Shown here: positions 8,846 through 16,933 of the stretch, one piece after another | How positions within the stretch are numbered: position 1 is the first letter of the stretch | Layout: each line of letters begins with the position of its first letter | Source: a virus | Length of the DNA stretch: 37,006 bases | IMG/VR virus record: IMGVR_UViG_3300021197_001720 | Span: 1 to 37,006 of that record | Reading direction: 5' to 3' (one strand) | Translations under genes and position numbers: made by a program | Notes under the pieces: generated by a model | The model's input: the letters and a program-made list of their open reading frames with translations, nothing else | Databases searched by the model: none | Told to the model about the DNA's origin: nothing

Positions 8846-8874
8846 ATTATAGACGCCTTATGCTATGTGTTCAA
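8846..8874 (-). promoter_or_regulatory. Candidate sigma70-type promoter for primase, leaderless geometry
   Basis: On the minus strand TTGAAC (8874-8869) is followed after exactly 17 nt by a perfect TATAAT (8851-8846), then 7 nt (TTTATAG), then the primase ATG at 8838. The expected +1 falls on the A of the ATG, so the transcript would be leaderless. It overlaps the last codons of the RuvC-like gene. The -35 matches the consensus in 4 of 6 positions. Chance occurrence in AT-rich DNA is possible; the support is the spacing together with the absence of a ribosome-binding site before the primase ATG. Confidence 0.4.
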
Positions 8875-9424
8875 GTTTTGCAGCGCGTGCTATTACATAA
8901 GCATCGGCCATGTCATAGCATCCAGGTTCAAGGACGACCTGGTTCTTCCGGGGGCCACTTTTTAGCACCTTTTTAGGCCAGTCGTAATTAGCTAGTTCTT
9001 GAGATGTCCATTCAAATACTTGCTCTTTAGTTTCTGCTCCACCTTTTCTCTTTGATAGAATTTTAAGGCCAACAGATTTCCTTGCTGCATTAACATTAAA
9101 GAATTGTGGCTCTATTTCAAAAGTATCTTGACACAAGTAGGAAACAATACCATTAAATTTTGCCAAAGAAGAAAGTGTTTGTGCTGAAGAAAAGCCTGAT
9201 CTAAATGACTGCAAGTTTTCTTCTATTGCAATTTCTGTAATATTGTACTCAGCCTGAATCGTCTTTAGTTCTTCTAGAACACGCTTTGCCTTGCTAAAGT
9301 GATTTTTAAGCTTTGCCAATGGTATAAAGCATAGTTTTAGCAAAGATGTCTCAGAAGTTAATTCTGGATCTAATATGCAGTAACCTGTGCAGCTGGTTGA
9401 TATATCTAATGCTAGTATCGCCAC
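8858..9424 (-). CDS. RuvC-like Holliday-junction resolvase
   Basis: 188-aa RNase H-fold nuclease of the RuvC type. Motifs: N-terminal strand with the first catalytic aspartate, ILALDISTSCTGYCILD (D7); the second acidic position AIEENLQSFRSGFSS (E68/E69); the segment FFNVNAARKSVGLK; and a C-terminal helix GCYDMADAYVIA with D171 and D174, equivalent to the closing HxxDA motif of RuvC. Expected role: resolving branched recombination and replication DNA before packaging, the job done by the unrelated endonuclease VII (gp49) in T4. The start codon is GTG, read from a TAGTG overlap with the stop of the 1175-aa gene, so translation is probably coupled. The ribosome-binding site is weak (AAGATGGA). 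Confidence 0.88.
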   Translation of the reverse strand: MAILALDISTSCTGYCILDPELTSETSLLKLCFIPLAKLKNHFSKAKRVLEELKTIQAEYNITEIAIEENLQSFRSGFSSAQTLSSLAKFNGIVSYLCQDTFEIEPQFFNVNAARKSVGLKILSKRKGGAETKEQVFEWTSQELANYDWPKKVLKSGPRKNQVVLEPGCYDMADAYVIARAAKLEHIA

Positions 9425-12400
9425 TAATAATCCATCTTGAGTCTAAACATGTATCCGTCTGTGTCCCTTTTCGCAATCGGCTGGGCTAAATTTGCACGAC
9501 CAACAATATTAAAGTTTTCATCGTGTAAGTTAATAGACGTTATATAGACAAATTTATTCGCAGTTTCAGATGCGTAATCAGATGGTTTTAGATTTTTGTA
9601 ATTTGGATTAGAAGAAGAGTTGATTTTTCCTTTTGGTGCAGGAACATTAATCTCTAAGACGTGAACGTTGTGTTCACCCTGCATTGTGACTTCAAACTGA
9701 TCTTTTCCAAAGAAAGGAATGTTTGGAGTCTTGACGACTGCTATCCCTTCTTCGTATATTAGCGTTCCTATCTCATTCCAGGTGGCTGCTTTTGTTTTGC
9801 AGTCTGCTCTATAAAGACCACCCTCTTTATTGTCGCGTAATGTTATTCCAACACGTCCACCTGAGCCTGTGACTGATGAGTCTGTTACAATATATGAACC
9901 CGGCTTGATCCTATTGCCGTAGAATAAGTTTGACGCATCAAAGAATACAACCTCGTTAGAGCTTGGATCTCTTGTTCTATTTAAAATTGTAAGAATTCCG
10001 CCTGGTGCTATGCCTGGATCTTCTGGGCTTGCGCCTTCTAGGCTGTTAAGAATAGAAGCATCTGGGTTGTCTTGACCACCTGAAAATGCTGATGGGACTG
10101 CAATAGAGTTGTCCCATGTTCCTGTCCTTGTAATAGACGTGTTTCCATTTACACCCTTAATAGACTGTTTCAATATCAAGGAAGTCATTTCAGGGTCAAA
10201 GCTATCATACGAAGATGGTGCTACAACAGAAGGTGCTGTTGCGTTAATGTAACCTGCATGGCCTGAATTGACTGCGGACATAAATCTATACCACACATCA
10301 TTAATATTAGTCGCGGAACCTGCGTCGTCAGAGTCTACTGCTGGTCGAGCGTCAACGATTACAGTACTATCACCGTCAACTGTTCCGTTTGCCCTGCCAC
10401 CCAAAGAATCGTTTAAAAACTTGTAAGTAACACTCTTACCGTTATGAGAAACAATTGTTATGGTTGCCTTATCCTCAATTGTTATGTTTTTAGTCCAGGT
10501 TATTTCAGCAGTTGCAGCAAAAGAACCTACGCCTGGCTTGCTACGATACTCACTAACAATATCAACCAGACCTTCAGGAATTGATCCTGTGCTTACCATC
10601 TTCTCTAGACTTATTAACCCTAGGTTCTTAACGCCAAAAGCGTCTACAAACTTATCTGTAGCTGTGCCTGTCACATCAGGATCATTTTCTCCGCCGGAAA
10701 AGCTAACTACTGTTGCATTTGTCAAAGACGTTTGATTTAACTTGGGAAACGAAGTTACCACGTCTGTGTTTCCTGCTGATCCATTTCTGCCTTGACGCAA
10801 TGTAACTAAATTTTGACCTGTGTTTATGACAGCACTTAAATCACTGCCAAATGTTGTGGCTTGAGTAGCAGCAGCTACAAAATTTGTGTATGTGGCATCT
10901 TCGGATCCTGCTATGACAACATTAACAATGCCGTTCAAGTCTTTGGCACCATTAACTCCGCTGGATGTAAAAGAAAACGTATGTGATGTACCTGACGTTC
11001 CTGTTATTTTAATTCTGTCATTAGCAGCCGGCTGACCTGTGTATGTTATAGACCCTGATGCTGGAATTATTCCGAAGGTACTTAACTTAGTCTTGAAAGT
11101 ATCTAGTAGCGCCCAGTCCGGATTAAATAGACCGTTGTCGTTAGGCAAGATAGAAAGGTTTCCCTTTCTTATGTTAGAAAAGCCTCTATCTTCGCCGCTT
11201 TTAGAGCCTATTTGCTCACCTGTATTAGTTGTATGCTCTGCGTCATACAAAAGCTCATTAGCAGACATAAACTGAGTGGCGCCTGTATTTTCTGATGCAA
11301 CTAGATTATAGTGTCTAGGTGAAACTCCTTGCACCAACTCTCTTGTAAAGTTAGGAAGATTGAGCTCTCGGCCACCTACACCAAACGATAACGCAGCATT
11401 GAATGGATCATCTGTTTTTGTTCTAAAAGACTGAAATGGTGTTTGCAGAACTTCTCTTTTTCTGGTTTCTTTAGTAAACCATGGCGGTACATAAAATATT
11501 AGACTGCCGCTCAACTGTGTAAGTGAGCCTTTGGACCCAGTTATTAGATTGTCTACAGACCTATATTCTTTCCACACCCTGACTTCATGAATTTCAGCGT
11601 TTAGTGGGTTGGTAAACTTAAACCTATTACTTTGAGGATCTGAATGTGAAGGCTCTGCTGCTAGACTTTCGTCATACTTGCCTCTATACATGGAAACTAA
11701 ACCTTCCTTGTATGCAGTATTGACGTTAAAGAATCTCGCTAAAATAGGCTCAGGTGCACCAACAAATGTCGTATCTAAGTAGTTACCTACAATCAAGGCA
11801 TCTGGGTCGCCGTCAGGTACATCCATCTTAAGCGGCATTATGTCGCCAGTGTACGAGTTTGTGCAAACAGGAAAAGTACCTGCTAGCTGTCCATCGACAT
11901 AAAAGGATCCTGAGTTATTATTAATGCCTTTGCCGCCTCTAATTGCCACGTGGTGCCAGTGATTCTTTTTTAAGATATTGTCTGATGTCAGTGCTATTGA
12001 GCCTTTGCCTTTGGTGTAATTGTTGTCAAAGCCTTCGACTTCTGAGGTTCTTGCTGTAAACAGCTGTGTATTTGATCTTAAGGTCGCGCCGTATCTAGGA
12101 TTCGTGCTAGACGATGTTCCGTCTGAATTATATAAACCTACTTTGTGCGGTCGTGTTTGGGCTGCATGCCCTAACTGAAGCATGACTCTAAACTTATCTG
12201 GGTAGCCGTCCTGGTCTATAGAGCTTCCTGATACTAGTGATATACAGTATGATGACGACAAATGCATAATTGTGCCGGCATGATAATGATGATCAGAAGA
12301 TACGCCGCCCGGTCCGTTTGTAGGTAATGTGGTTGTGTATCTAGGGTTTATCCAGAATTCAAATGTAAACTCATTGCCCGGTGTGTAGGGAAAGTTATCT

Positions 12401-12951
12401 ACGTCAGAAGTTTGTGCACTACCTGTTGAACACGGATAAATTAGGCAACTTGAATTGCTTGATTTGCTGCCTGTAAAAAAATTGAGCGTGTGGTAGTTTG
12501 GATATGACCAGTCACAAGACTTATACAGAGGGCGGTATCTAGGAAACAGAACGTTTTTAACAACGTTCTTTCTCATTGAGTCTTTGGTAAACTTATGAGA
12601 AGGCTCAAACCTAGTAACTTCAACCCTTTTGGACTTAACTGCTGATTTTGGTGCCTTGTTGACAGAGTTTAAATAAGTCTCAAGGCTGCCTGCAATAGAT
12701 CCTGTGGTGCCTTCAAAAACTGACTGTTGATAGGCATTAATTGCGTCTATTCTTGACTGCTCTATCGTAGAAGAATCAAACTGACTACTAAAGTCCGCTG
12801 GTGGAAAAGCGTCTTTTTCTCGATCTGAGGTTCGGCCGAAAACTGCTATCGAGCCCGTTAGACCATTTGAGCTAGATACTAAGGTCCTCTTTGGGCTGGT
12901 CTGGATCTTAAATCTTTCCAGATTATCTGCAGTGATCGGTACAATGGCCAT
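9424..12951 (-). CDS. Large virion protein with LamG-type lectin domain
   Basis: 1175-aa structural protein. Residues about 190-470 form a laminin-G/concanavalin-like domain, with FTFEFWINPRY near 195-205, NHWHHVAIRGG followed by SGSFYVDGQLAGTF at 330-360, and closing strand NAEIHEVRVWKEYRS at 451-465. Residues about 635-757 and 815-957 are two copies of a beta domain, each ending in a FSGG(E/Q)(N)DPD-like motif. The last about 50 residues share a motif with the 442-aa protein encoded just upstream. LamG domains in phage virions usually bind glycans, so a tail- or capsid-surface adhesion role is plausible but inferred. Start: ATG with GAGGG 4 nt before it. It ends in TAG overlapping the GTG of the RuvC-like gene. 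Confidence 0.9.
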   Translation of the reverse strand: MAIVPITADNLERFKIQTSPKRTLVSSSNGLTGSIAVFGRTSDREKDAFPPADFSSQFDSSTIEQSRIDAINAYQQSVFEGTTGSIAGSLETYLNSVNKAPKSAVKSKRVEVTRFEPSHKFTKDSMRKNVVKNVLFPRYRPLYKSCDWSYPNYHTLNFFTGSKSSNSSCLIYPCSTGSAQTSDVDNFPYTPGNEFTFEFWINPRYTTTLPTNGPGGVSSDHHYHAGTIMHLSSSYCISLVSGSSIDQDGYPDKFRVMLQLGHAAQTRPHKVGLYNSDGTSSSTNPRYGATLRSNTQLFTARTSEVEGFDNNYTKGKGSIALTSDNILKKNHWHHVAIRGGKGINNNSGSFYVDGQLAGTFPVCTNSYTGDIMPLKMDVPDGDPDALIVGNYLDTTFVGAPEPILARFFNVNTAYKEGLVSMYRGKYDESLAAEPSHSDPQSNRFKFTNPLNAEIHEVRVWKEYRSVDNLITGSKGSLTQLSGSLIFYVPPWFTKETRKREVLQTPFQSFRTKTDDPFNAALSFGVGGRELNLPNFTRELVQGVSPRHYNLVASENTGATQFMSANELLYDAEHTTNTGEQIGSKSGEDRGFSNIRKGNLSILPNDNGLFNPDWALLDTFKTKLSTFGIIPASGSITYTGQPAANDRIKITGTSGTSHTFSFTSSGVNGAKDLNGIVNVVIAGSEDATYTNFVAAATQATTFGSDLSAVINTGQNLVTLRQGRNGSAGNTDVVTSFPKLNQTSLTNATVVSFSGGENDPDVTGTATDKFVDAFGVKNLGLISLEKMVSTGSIPEGLVDIVSEYRSKPGVGSFAATAEITWTKNITIEDKATITIVSHNGKSVTYKFLNDSLGGRANGTVDGDSTVIVDARPAVDSDDAGSATNINDVWYRFMSAVNSGHAGYINATAPSVVAPSSYDSFDPEMTSLILKQSIKGVNGNTSITRTGTWDNSIAVPSAFSGGQDNPDASILNSLEGASPEDPGIAPGGILTILNRTRDPSSNEVVFFDASNLFYGNRIKPGSYIVTDSSVTGSGGRVGITLRDNKEGGLYRADCKTKAATWNEIGTLIYEEGIAVVKTPNIPFFGKDQFEVTMQGEHNVHVLEINVPAPKGKINSSSNPNYKNLKPSDYASETANKFVYITSINLHDENFNIVGRANLAQPIAKRDTDGYMFRLKMDY

Positions 12952-12966
12952 CGAGCCCTCGCTTCT

Positions 12967-14295
12967 TTAGAAGTCTAACCGAACTCTAAACGTCACATCT
13001 CGTTCGTCATTCTTTTCAATCGGTCTCGAAAGTTTCGCTACGGCTAGAAGGTTTCCGAATTCATCATGAAGACCTACTGTGGTTGGGAATGTAAATGACC
13101 GCTGGGAATCTTCTTGTCCTTGGTCAACGACCCGAATTCTTCCTGACGTATTTGTAAACGTCGGGTTTGTTGAATAGTTGAATTCATCAGCAGTTGCTCT
13201 ACAAAATATAAGCGTGCTGTTAATTGTTGTGACGTTTTGAAACGTCATAGCTGTTAATGTTCCAGACTGAAATCTGCATGTGGCAAAATGGTCTAGAATT
13301 TGATCAATTGATGCCGAGACTAAAAGGTCTGGAATGTACTTAGCACGCTTTGCATTTGTATTTGCGTCCGGTGCACCGTTGTTGGCACCAGGAGATGTTA
13401 CCAGTGTAGCACCTGATGCTGCTGAATTGTAGTTATGTAAGCCACCACCAATCATCATCGTACCAACTGGCTTTCCAGACTTGCCAGTGCCAGCATTCAT
13501 TGCATCAATTGTTCCGTATACATGCTGTGAACCTGAAATTATTTTAGCCAGGTCAAATACACATGTTCCGTGATCATAAAATACTAGTCCTACTTTTCTA
13601 GAAGTATCTGTTGCTGATACGATTGCTGCCACATCACCGCCGAATGTGCGCTGTGTATTTGTTGCAGCGCCAATATCAGTAAAAATCATAGAGCCTGATG
13701 TTGATGTCTGTGATAGAGTTTCGCGATCTGACTGGCCTTTGATTTCATGCATTGTCATCGAGCCAGTTTCGTAAAATCGCATTGCAAAGGTTTCTTTTTT
13801 AATCTTATCACGAGCGAACAAGCGCTTAAATGACACAAAGAGAGCTTCATCAATTCTATTTGCAGCAGCAGCATCACCAAAAGGTGAACTAAATGATGAG
13901 TTGGCGTCGCCTAGCAAAACCTTGGCATATTGTTTATAGACATCAACCTTTTCTCTCATCATAACTGACTGTGAAGGAAACAGTAGTTTTCCTGCAGAGT
14001 CGATTCCTGTCTTGCATGTTGTAACTGTAGATCCGCTTTCGTACAATCCCACAGTCATGTCAAAAATTGGATTTGCGGTTTGAAGCGTAAAGTCTTGATC
14101 GTAAATAGTCTGGTACAGTGAAGATGTTACCCCAGGGCCTACGCCTCCTGTTACGAATACTTGATATGCTCTTCTAGTCGTTGAACCAGAAACGTCTTCT
14201 TGAATAACATCTACCAGCTGATTTAAGGCAGATCTTCTTACCTTGATATCTTCCGGAGAGATTCTTTTAAAACTTCCACCTGTTAGTTGTGCCAT
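12967..14295 (-). CDS. Virion structural protein (442 aa)
   Basis: 442-aa protein with no recognisable enzyme motif. It has a Gly/Ser/Thr-rich beta character, with segments such as YQVFVTGGVGPGVTSSLYQT and DQDFTLQTANPIFDMTVGLY. It ends in NLLAVAKLSRPIEKNDERDV followed by TFRVRLDF. This closing motif recurs in degenerate form at the end of the 1175-aa LamG protein encoded next, so the two probably share an assembly interface. Its place among tail-type genes suggests a tail or baseplate component. Start: ATG with GAGG 6 nt upstream, 12 nt after the stop of the 238-aa gene. I cannot assign a T4 equivalent. Confidence 0.85.
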   Translation of the reverse strand: MAQLTGGSFKRISPEDIKVRRSALNQLVDVIQEDVSGSTTRRAYQVFVTGGVGPGVTSSLYQTIYDQDFTLQTANPIFDMTVGLYESGSTVTTCKTGIDSAGKLLFPSQSVMMREKVDVYKQYAKVLLGDANSSFSSPFGDAAAANRIDEALFVSFKRLFARDKIKKETFAMRFYETGSMTMHEIKGQSDRETLSQTSTSGSMIFTDIGAATNTQRTFGGDVAAIVSATDTSRKVGLVFYDHGTCVFDLAKIISGSQHVYGTIDAMNAGTGKSGKPVGTMMIGGGLHNYNSAASGATLVTSPGANNGAPDANTNAKRAKYIPDLLVSASIDQILDHFATCRFQSGTLTAMTFQNVTTINSTLIFCRATADEFNYSTNPTFTNTSGRIRVVDQGQEDSQRSFTFPTTVGLHDEFGNLLAVAKLSRPIEKNDERDVTFRVRLDF

Positions 14296-14307
14296 TTGTT
14301 CCTCTTA

Positions 14308-15024
14308 TTATGCGCTCGGTCTTGTTATTGTAACACTAAAATCTTTTCTGTAACCAGACTGATCGCCTATAATTGCTACAACAGCTGAAATTGTGTTTTT
14401 ATTGCCCTGGTTTCCGTATGTATTAAACACGGTGTCGTCTAAACCTGGCTGTAGTTGAAGTGTAAACTCTGTTCGAGCGCCATTCTTCTCGTTTGGTGTG
14501 CCTGCTTGTGATGTGTACGATGCAATTCTAGTAGACGCCTCAATATTAAAAGGAGTCTTTTCTTGCAACGACAAAAATCTATCTGGTACTTCAACAGTAA
14601 ATGATGTATCAGATACACCATCTGGAATTCTGGTTTCACCTTCAATAGTTTGTTCGAACACAACTTTTCTTGATGTGTTGCTGTTTGTATTGAAAGAAAC
14701 TGTATTGCCGGAAAGCCCAGATGTACCTTCAATTGTGACTGTTGGCAGCCTTACAATAGATGGATCAGGGAGGCTCAACATTCTGTGTTTTTGCGCAATA
14801 GTCCCCACAGTTTGTGCCTCAAATACTGGTGTATTCTTAATAATTTTTTCTTTACCTACAGATCTGCCAAACTTTTCGATGATTGTGTAATCTACTTCGT
14901 CATCGGAAAGAGAGAAAAAAGCAATCTTAAAATCGCCTTTGTTTGCAGCCAAAAATTCTCGGCCTGTATCTGTTAAAACTGCATCAACAATGATATTATT
15001 GGTGGAATGGTCTAAAAAGCCCAT
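14308..15024 (-). CDS. Virion-associated protein with conserved N-terminal FLD...TxxGR domain (238 aa)
   Basis: 238-aa protein. The first about 60 residues (MGFLDHSTNNIIVDAVLTDT, then GREFLAANKGDFKIAFFSLS and DDEVDY) match in pattern the start of the 320-aa protein at 23534-24496. The rest (about 95-238) is a Thr/Ser-rich beta region (FTVEVPDRFLSLQEKTPFNI, then a C-terminal DFSVTITRP) resembling an immunoglobulin-like fold. A clear AGGAG ribosome-binding site precedes the ATG. It is the first gene after the only sizeable intergenic gap and may head its own transcript. Expected to be a tail or baseplate component; the exact role is unknown. Confidence 0.85.
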   Translation of the reverse strand: MGFLDHSTNNIIVDAVLTDTGREFLAANKGDFKIAFFSLSDDEVDYTIIEKFGRSVGKEKIIKNTPVFEAQTVGTIAQKHRMLSLPDPSIVRLPTVTIEGTSGLSGNTVSFNTNSNTSRKVVFEQTIEGETRIPDGVSDTSFTVEVPDRFLSLQEKTPFNIEASTRIASYTSQAGTPNEKNGARTEFTLQLQPGLDDTVFNTYGNQGNKNTISAVVAIIGDQSGYRKDFSVTITRPSA

Positions 15025-15136
15025 AGTAATAATCTCCTACATTTCTTCAATTAAATATAACCTACCCGATGTTTACGGTAAATCGTTTGATCTCTTGTTT
15101 GCATAGACACTAATATTTATTACTTCCGTTGCTGGT
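15025..15136 (-). promoter_or_regulatory. 112-bp intergenic region with promoter-like elements
   Basis: This is the largest non-coding gap in the window. Read on the minus strand it holds AATAAATA (15121-15114), one base off the T4 late-promoter core TATAAATA. About 50 nt further on there is a TTTACC/TATATT pair spaced 17 nt apart that resembles a sigma70 promoter. A TTTAC/GTAAA dyad overlaps its -35 region. The AGGAG ribosome-binding site for the 238-aa gene follows. Either element could start a transcript covering the 238-, 442- and 1175-aa genes. With one example and AT-rich DNA this remains tentative. Confidence 0.35.
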
Positions 15137-16933
15137 TTAGCTAGTTCTTCTATTTTTTAGCTTTATTGACAATGTCTTGCTTTTCTGCCTGTCTAGATTT
15201 AAAACCTCAAACTTGTAAACACCACCGGAAGCGTCGTCAGCCAAGTGCTTTAGGTCTACATTCTGTTTATCTACAACCGTATAGTGTTCAGGATCAAAAT
15301 AAACTCTCATATTTTTATGCATGCTGTCTTTGATAACGTCTTCAGTGAGTCGGACAGCATTTATGTTTTGCGCTTCGTTTGGGCTTATGAACATGTTTGG
15401 GTATTGCCTTGGTGCACCAGGCTGACTTATGTTGTGTAGACGTATCTTATTAGTATTTTTATCAAATGTAACCCTAGTTTGTGTTCCATAGTTGGAAATA
15501 TAACCGTGTGCGTCTATAGAGCATACTGTGTAGATGTAAGAAGAACCCCTGTTGAATTCTAAATCCTCGTATGACATCACTGGGTATTTTGACTGTTCTA
15601 CTAGGCTTGGAGCAGGAACTTCACCTGTCGGGTAAATCAATATTGAGTCATTGAAGTTGTACTGGCGCTGAAGAGCGAATGGCTCGTTAATTGAATTTCT
15701 TCTAAAAACTTGGAAGCCTTTTATGTCACGCTGTGATGTAATTGGGTGGCGCCAGTCAATTGCTAAGCTGTCTCTATCATAGTCATATCTATAGAATATG
15801 GCATCTGCTGGTGGAGGTGCTTCTTCTTCTACACACATAATTCTTGTGTCTCTTGAAGGATTGCTTTGCACAAGATATCTTACAAATCTTATGCTTGGTT
15901 CTTCTGCTTCTTCTTCAACATCAATAGACATTTCAACCAGAGACACTGACGATACTTCATATACATAGGTTTGTCCATACGCAACTTTTGTATCTATGAA
16001 CTGGGTATTGTGTACTCCGTCTAGATAGAAATTTTCTACAAATGTTTTTCCATCTTTTGCTAGACGACTTTTTGTTATCATATAGCCTACTGACCCTACT
16101 TTGGGTACGATATGCTTATTGATCTCGGCACCCTCATTGATAATTTTTACATCTGGTTCGTAGTCAACATCCAGGTTTATTGCTGCAACAGAAGCAGCGC
16201 GTGCCTCCGCTTGAGAAGCGCTAATGCTAGTAAGATGCTGTAGACCTTTTATTCCTCTGTTGAGTTTGCAATTATTTGTGCTATATATGTCGCCTATAAA
16301 TCGAGTGTCGATTTGCATACTAGTCTTAAATCTTTGTGCGTCATCATACAGCTTTTTTGTTATTGTATCAGTCTGGTTTGAAAACTTTACGCTCTTAAAA
16401 AGCTCTTCATGGATCAAGGACAAAAGAACATCTTTAGATATATAGTCACCTGTAACATCATTGACTATGGTAGCAATATCTGTTTGTGATATTTCGCTAG
16501 CACCACTTAAATCAATGCCTGAGATTGCTGCAAGCCGCATGACCTGGCTCATTATCTTTTCTCTCAGTTTCTCATCTTGATATCTGGCTGATGAAAAGAA
16601 GTTTGTAGTAATGTGCCCCTCTAGATTAATTTTATTTTTGTTTTGAGAAACTAGTCCTGATCTTGCCTCATTGTCAAAGTCTAAGTAAGCACCTGAATTT
16701 GTGCCTTTAAAGCTAACAATTGTGTATCTAGATATTTTTTTCTGCAAAGCCCTTCTGTCAATTGCGTCTGCAGTTGATGCGCCAACAGGTCGTGCTTGTA
16801 CTGACAAGTCTCCTGTTTCGTTAATAGACTCGTCCTTAACAAAAAAGTTATAGTGAAACTTTACTGATACCTCGCTGACTGCTGGAAACTTTGTGCTAAA
16901 AACTTCCCTAGAGATAAAACTTTCTTTTGACAT
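15137..16933 (-). CDS. Large virion protein with fibronectin-like domain (598 aa)
   Basis: 598-aa structural protein. Residues about 1-250 are helical and charged. About 280-340 is a beta domain ending in an acidic EEEAEE linker. About 373-485 is a fibronectin type III-like domain, with IDWRHPITSQRDIKGFQVFR and a closing strand SSYIYTVCSIDAHGYISNYG. The C-terminus is beta-rich and basic. The fibronectin pattern also occurs in the 948-aa protein two genes upstream, so these are probably parts of the same tail or baseplate assembly. Its ATG overlaps the stop of the 1250-aa gene as TAATG, with GAGGAT 8 nt upstream, indicating translational coupling. The T4 equivalent is unknown. Confidence 0.87.
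   Translation of the reverse strand: MSKESFISREVFSTKFPAVSEVSVKFHYNFFVKDESINETGDLSVQARPVGASTADAIDRRALQKKISRYTIVSFKGTNSGAYLDFDNEARSGLVSQNKNKINLEGHITTNFFSSARYQDEKLREKIMSQVMRLAAISGIDLSGASEISQTDIATIVNDVTGDYISKDVLLSLIHEELFKSVKFSNQTDTITKKLYDDAQRFKTSMQIDTRFIGDIYSTNNCKLNRGIKGLQHLTSISASQAEARAASVAAINLDVDYEPDVKIINEGAEINKHIVPKVGSVGYMITKSRLAKDGKTFVENFYLDGVHNTQFIDTKVAYGQTYVYEVSSVSLVEMSIDVEEEAEEPSIRFVRYLVQSNPSRDTRIMCVEEEAPPPADAIFYRYDYDRDSLAIDWRHPITSQRDIKGFQVFRRNSINEPFALQRQYNFNDSILIYPTGEVPAPSLVEQSKYPVMSYEDLEFNRGSSYIYTVCSIDAHGYISNYGTQTRVTFDKNTNKIRLHNISQPGAPRQYPNMFISPNEAQNINAVRLTEDVIKDSMHKNMRVYFDPEHYTVVDKQNVDLKHLADDASGGVYKFEVLNLDRQKSKTLSIKLKNRRTS

Noticed and set aside
9424-12951. Tail sheath assignment for the 1175-aa protein
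   Set aside because: Its length would be generous for a sheath, but the LamG domain and internal repeats do not fit the sheath family. No sheath or tube protein is recognisable in this window.
14439-14732. 97-aa minus-strand frame inside the 238-aa gene
   Set aside because: It overlaps the well-supported 238-aa frame, has no ribosome-binding site and has a His/Leu-rich off-frame composition.
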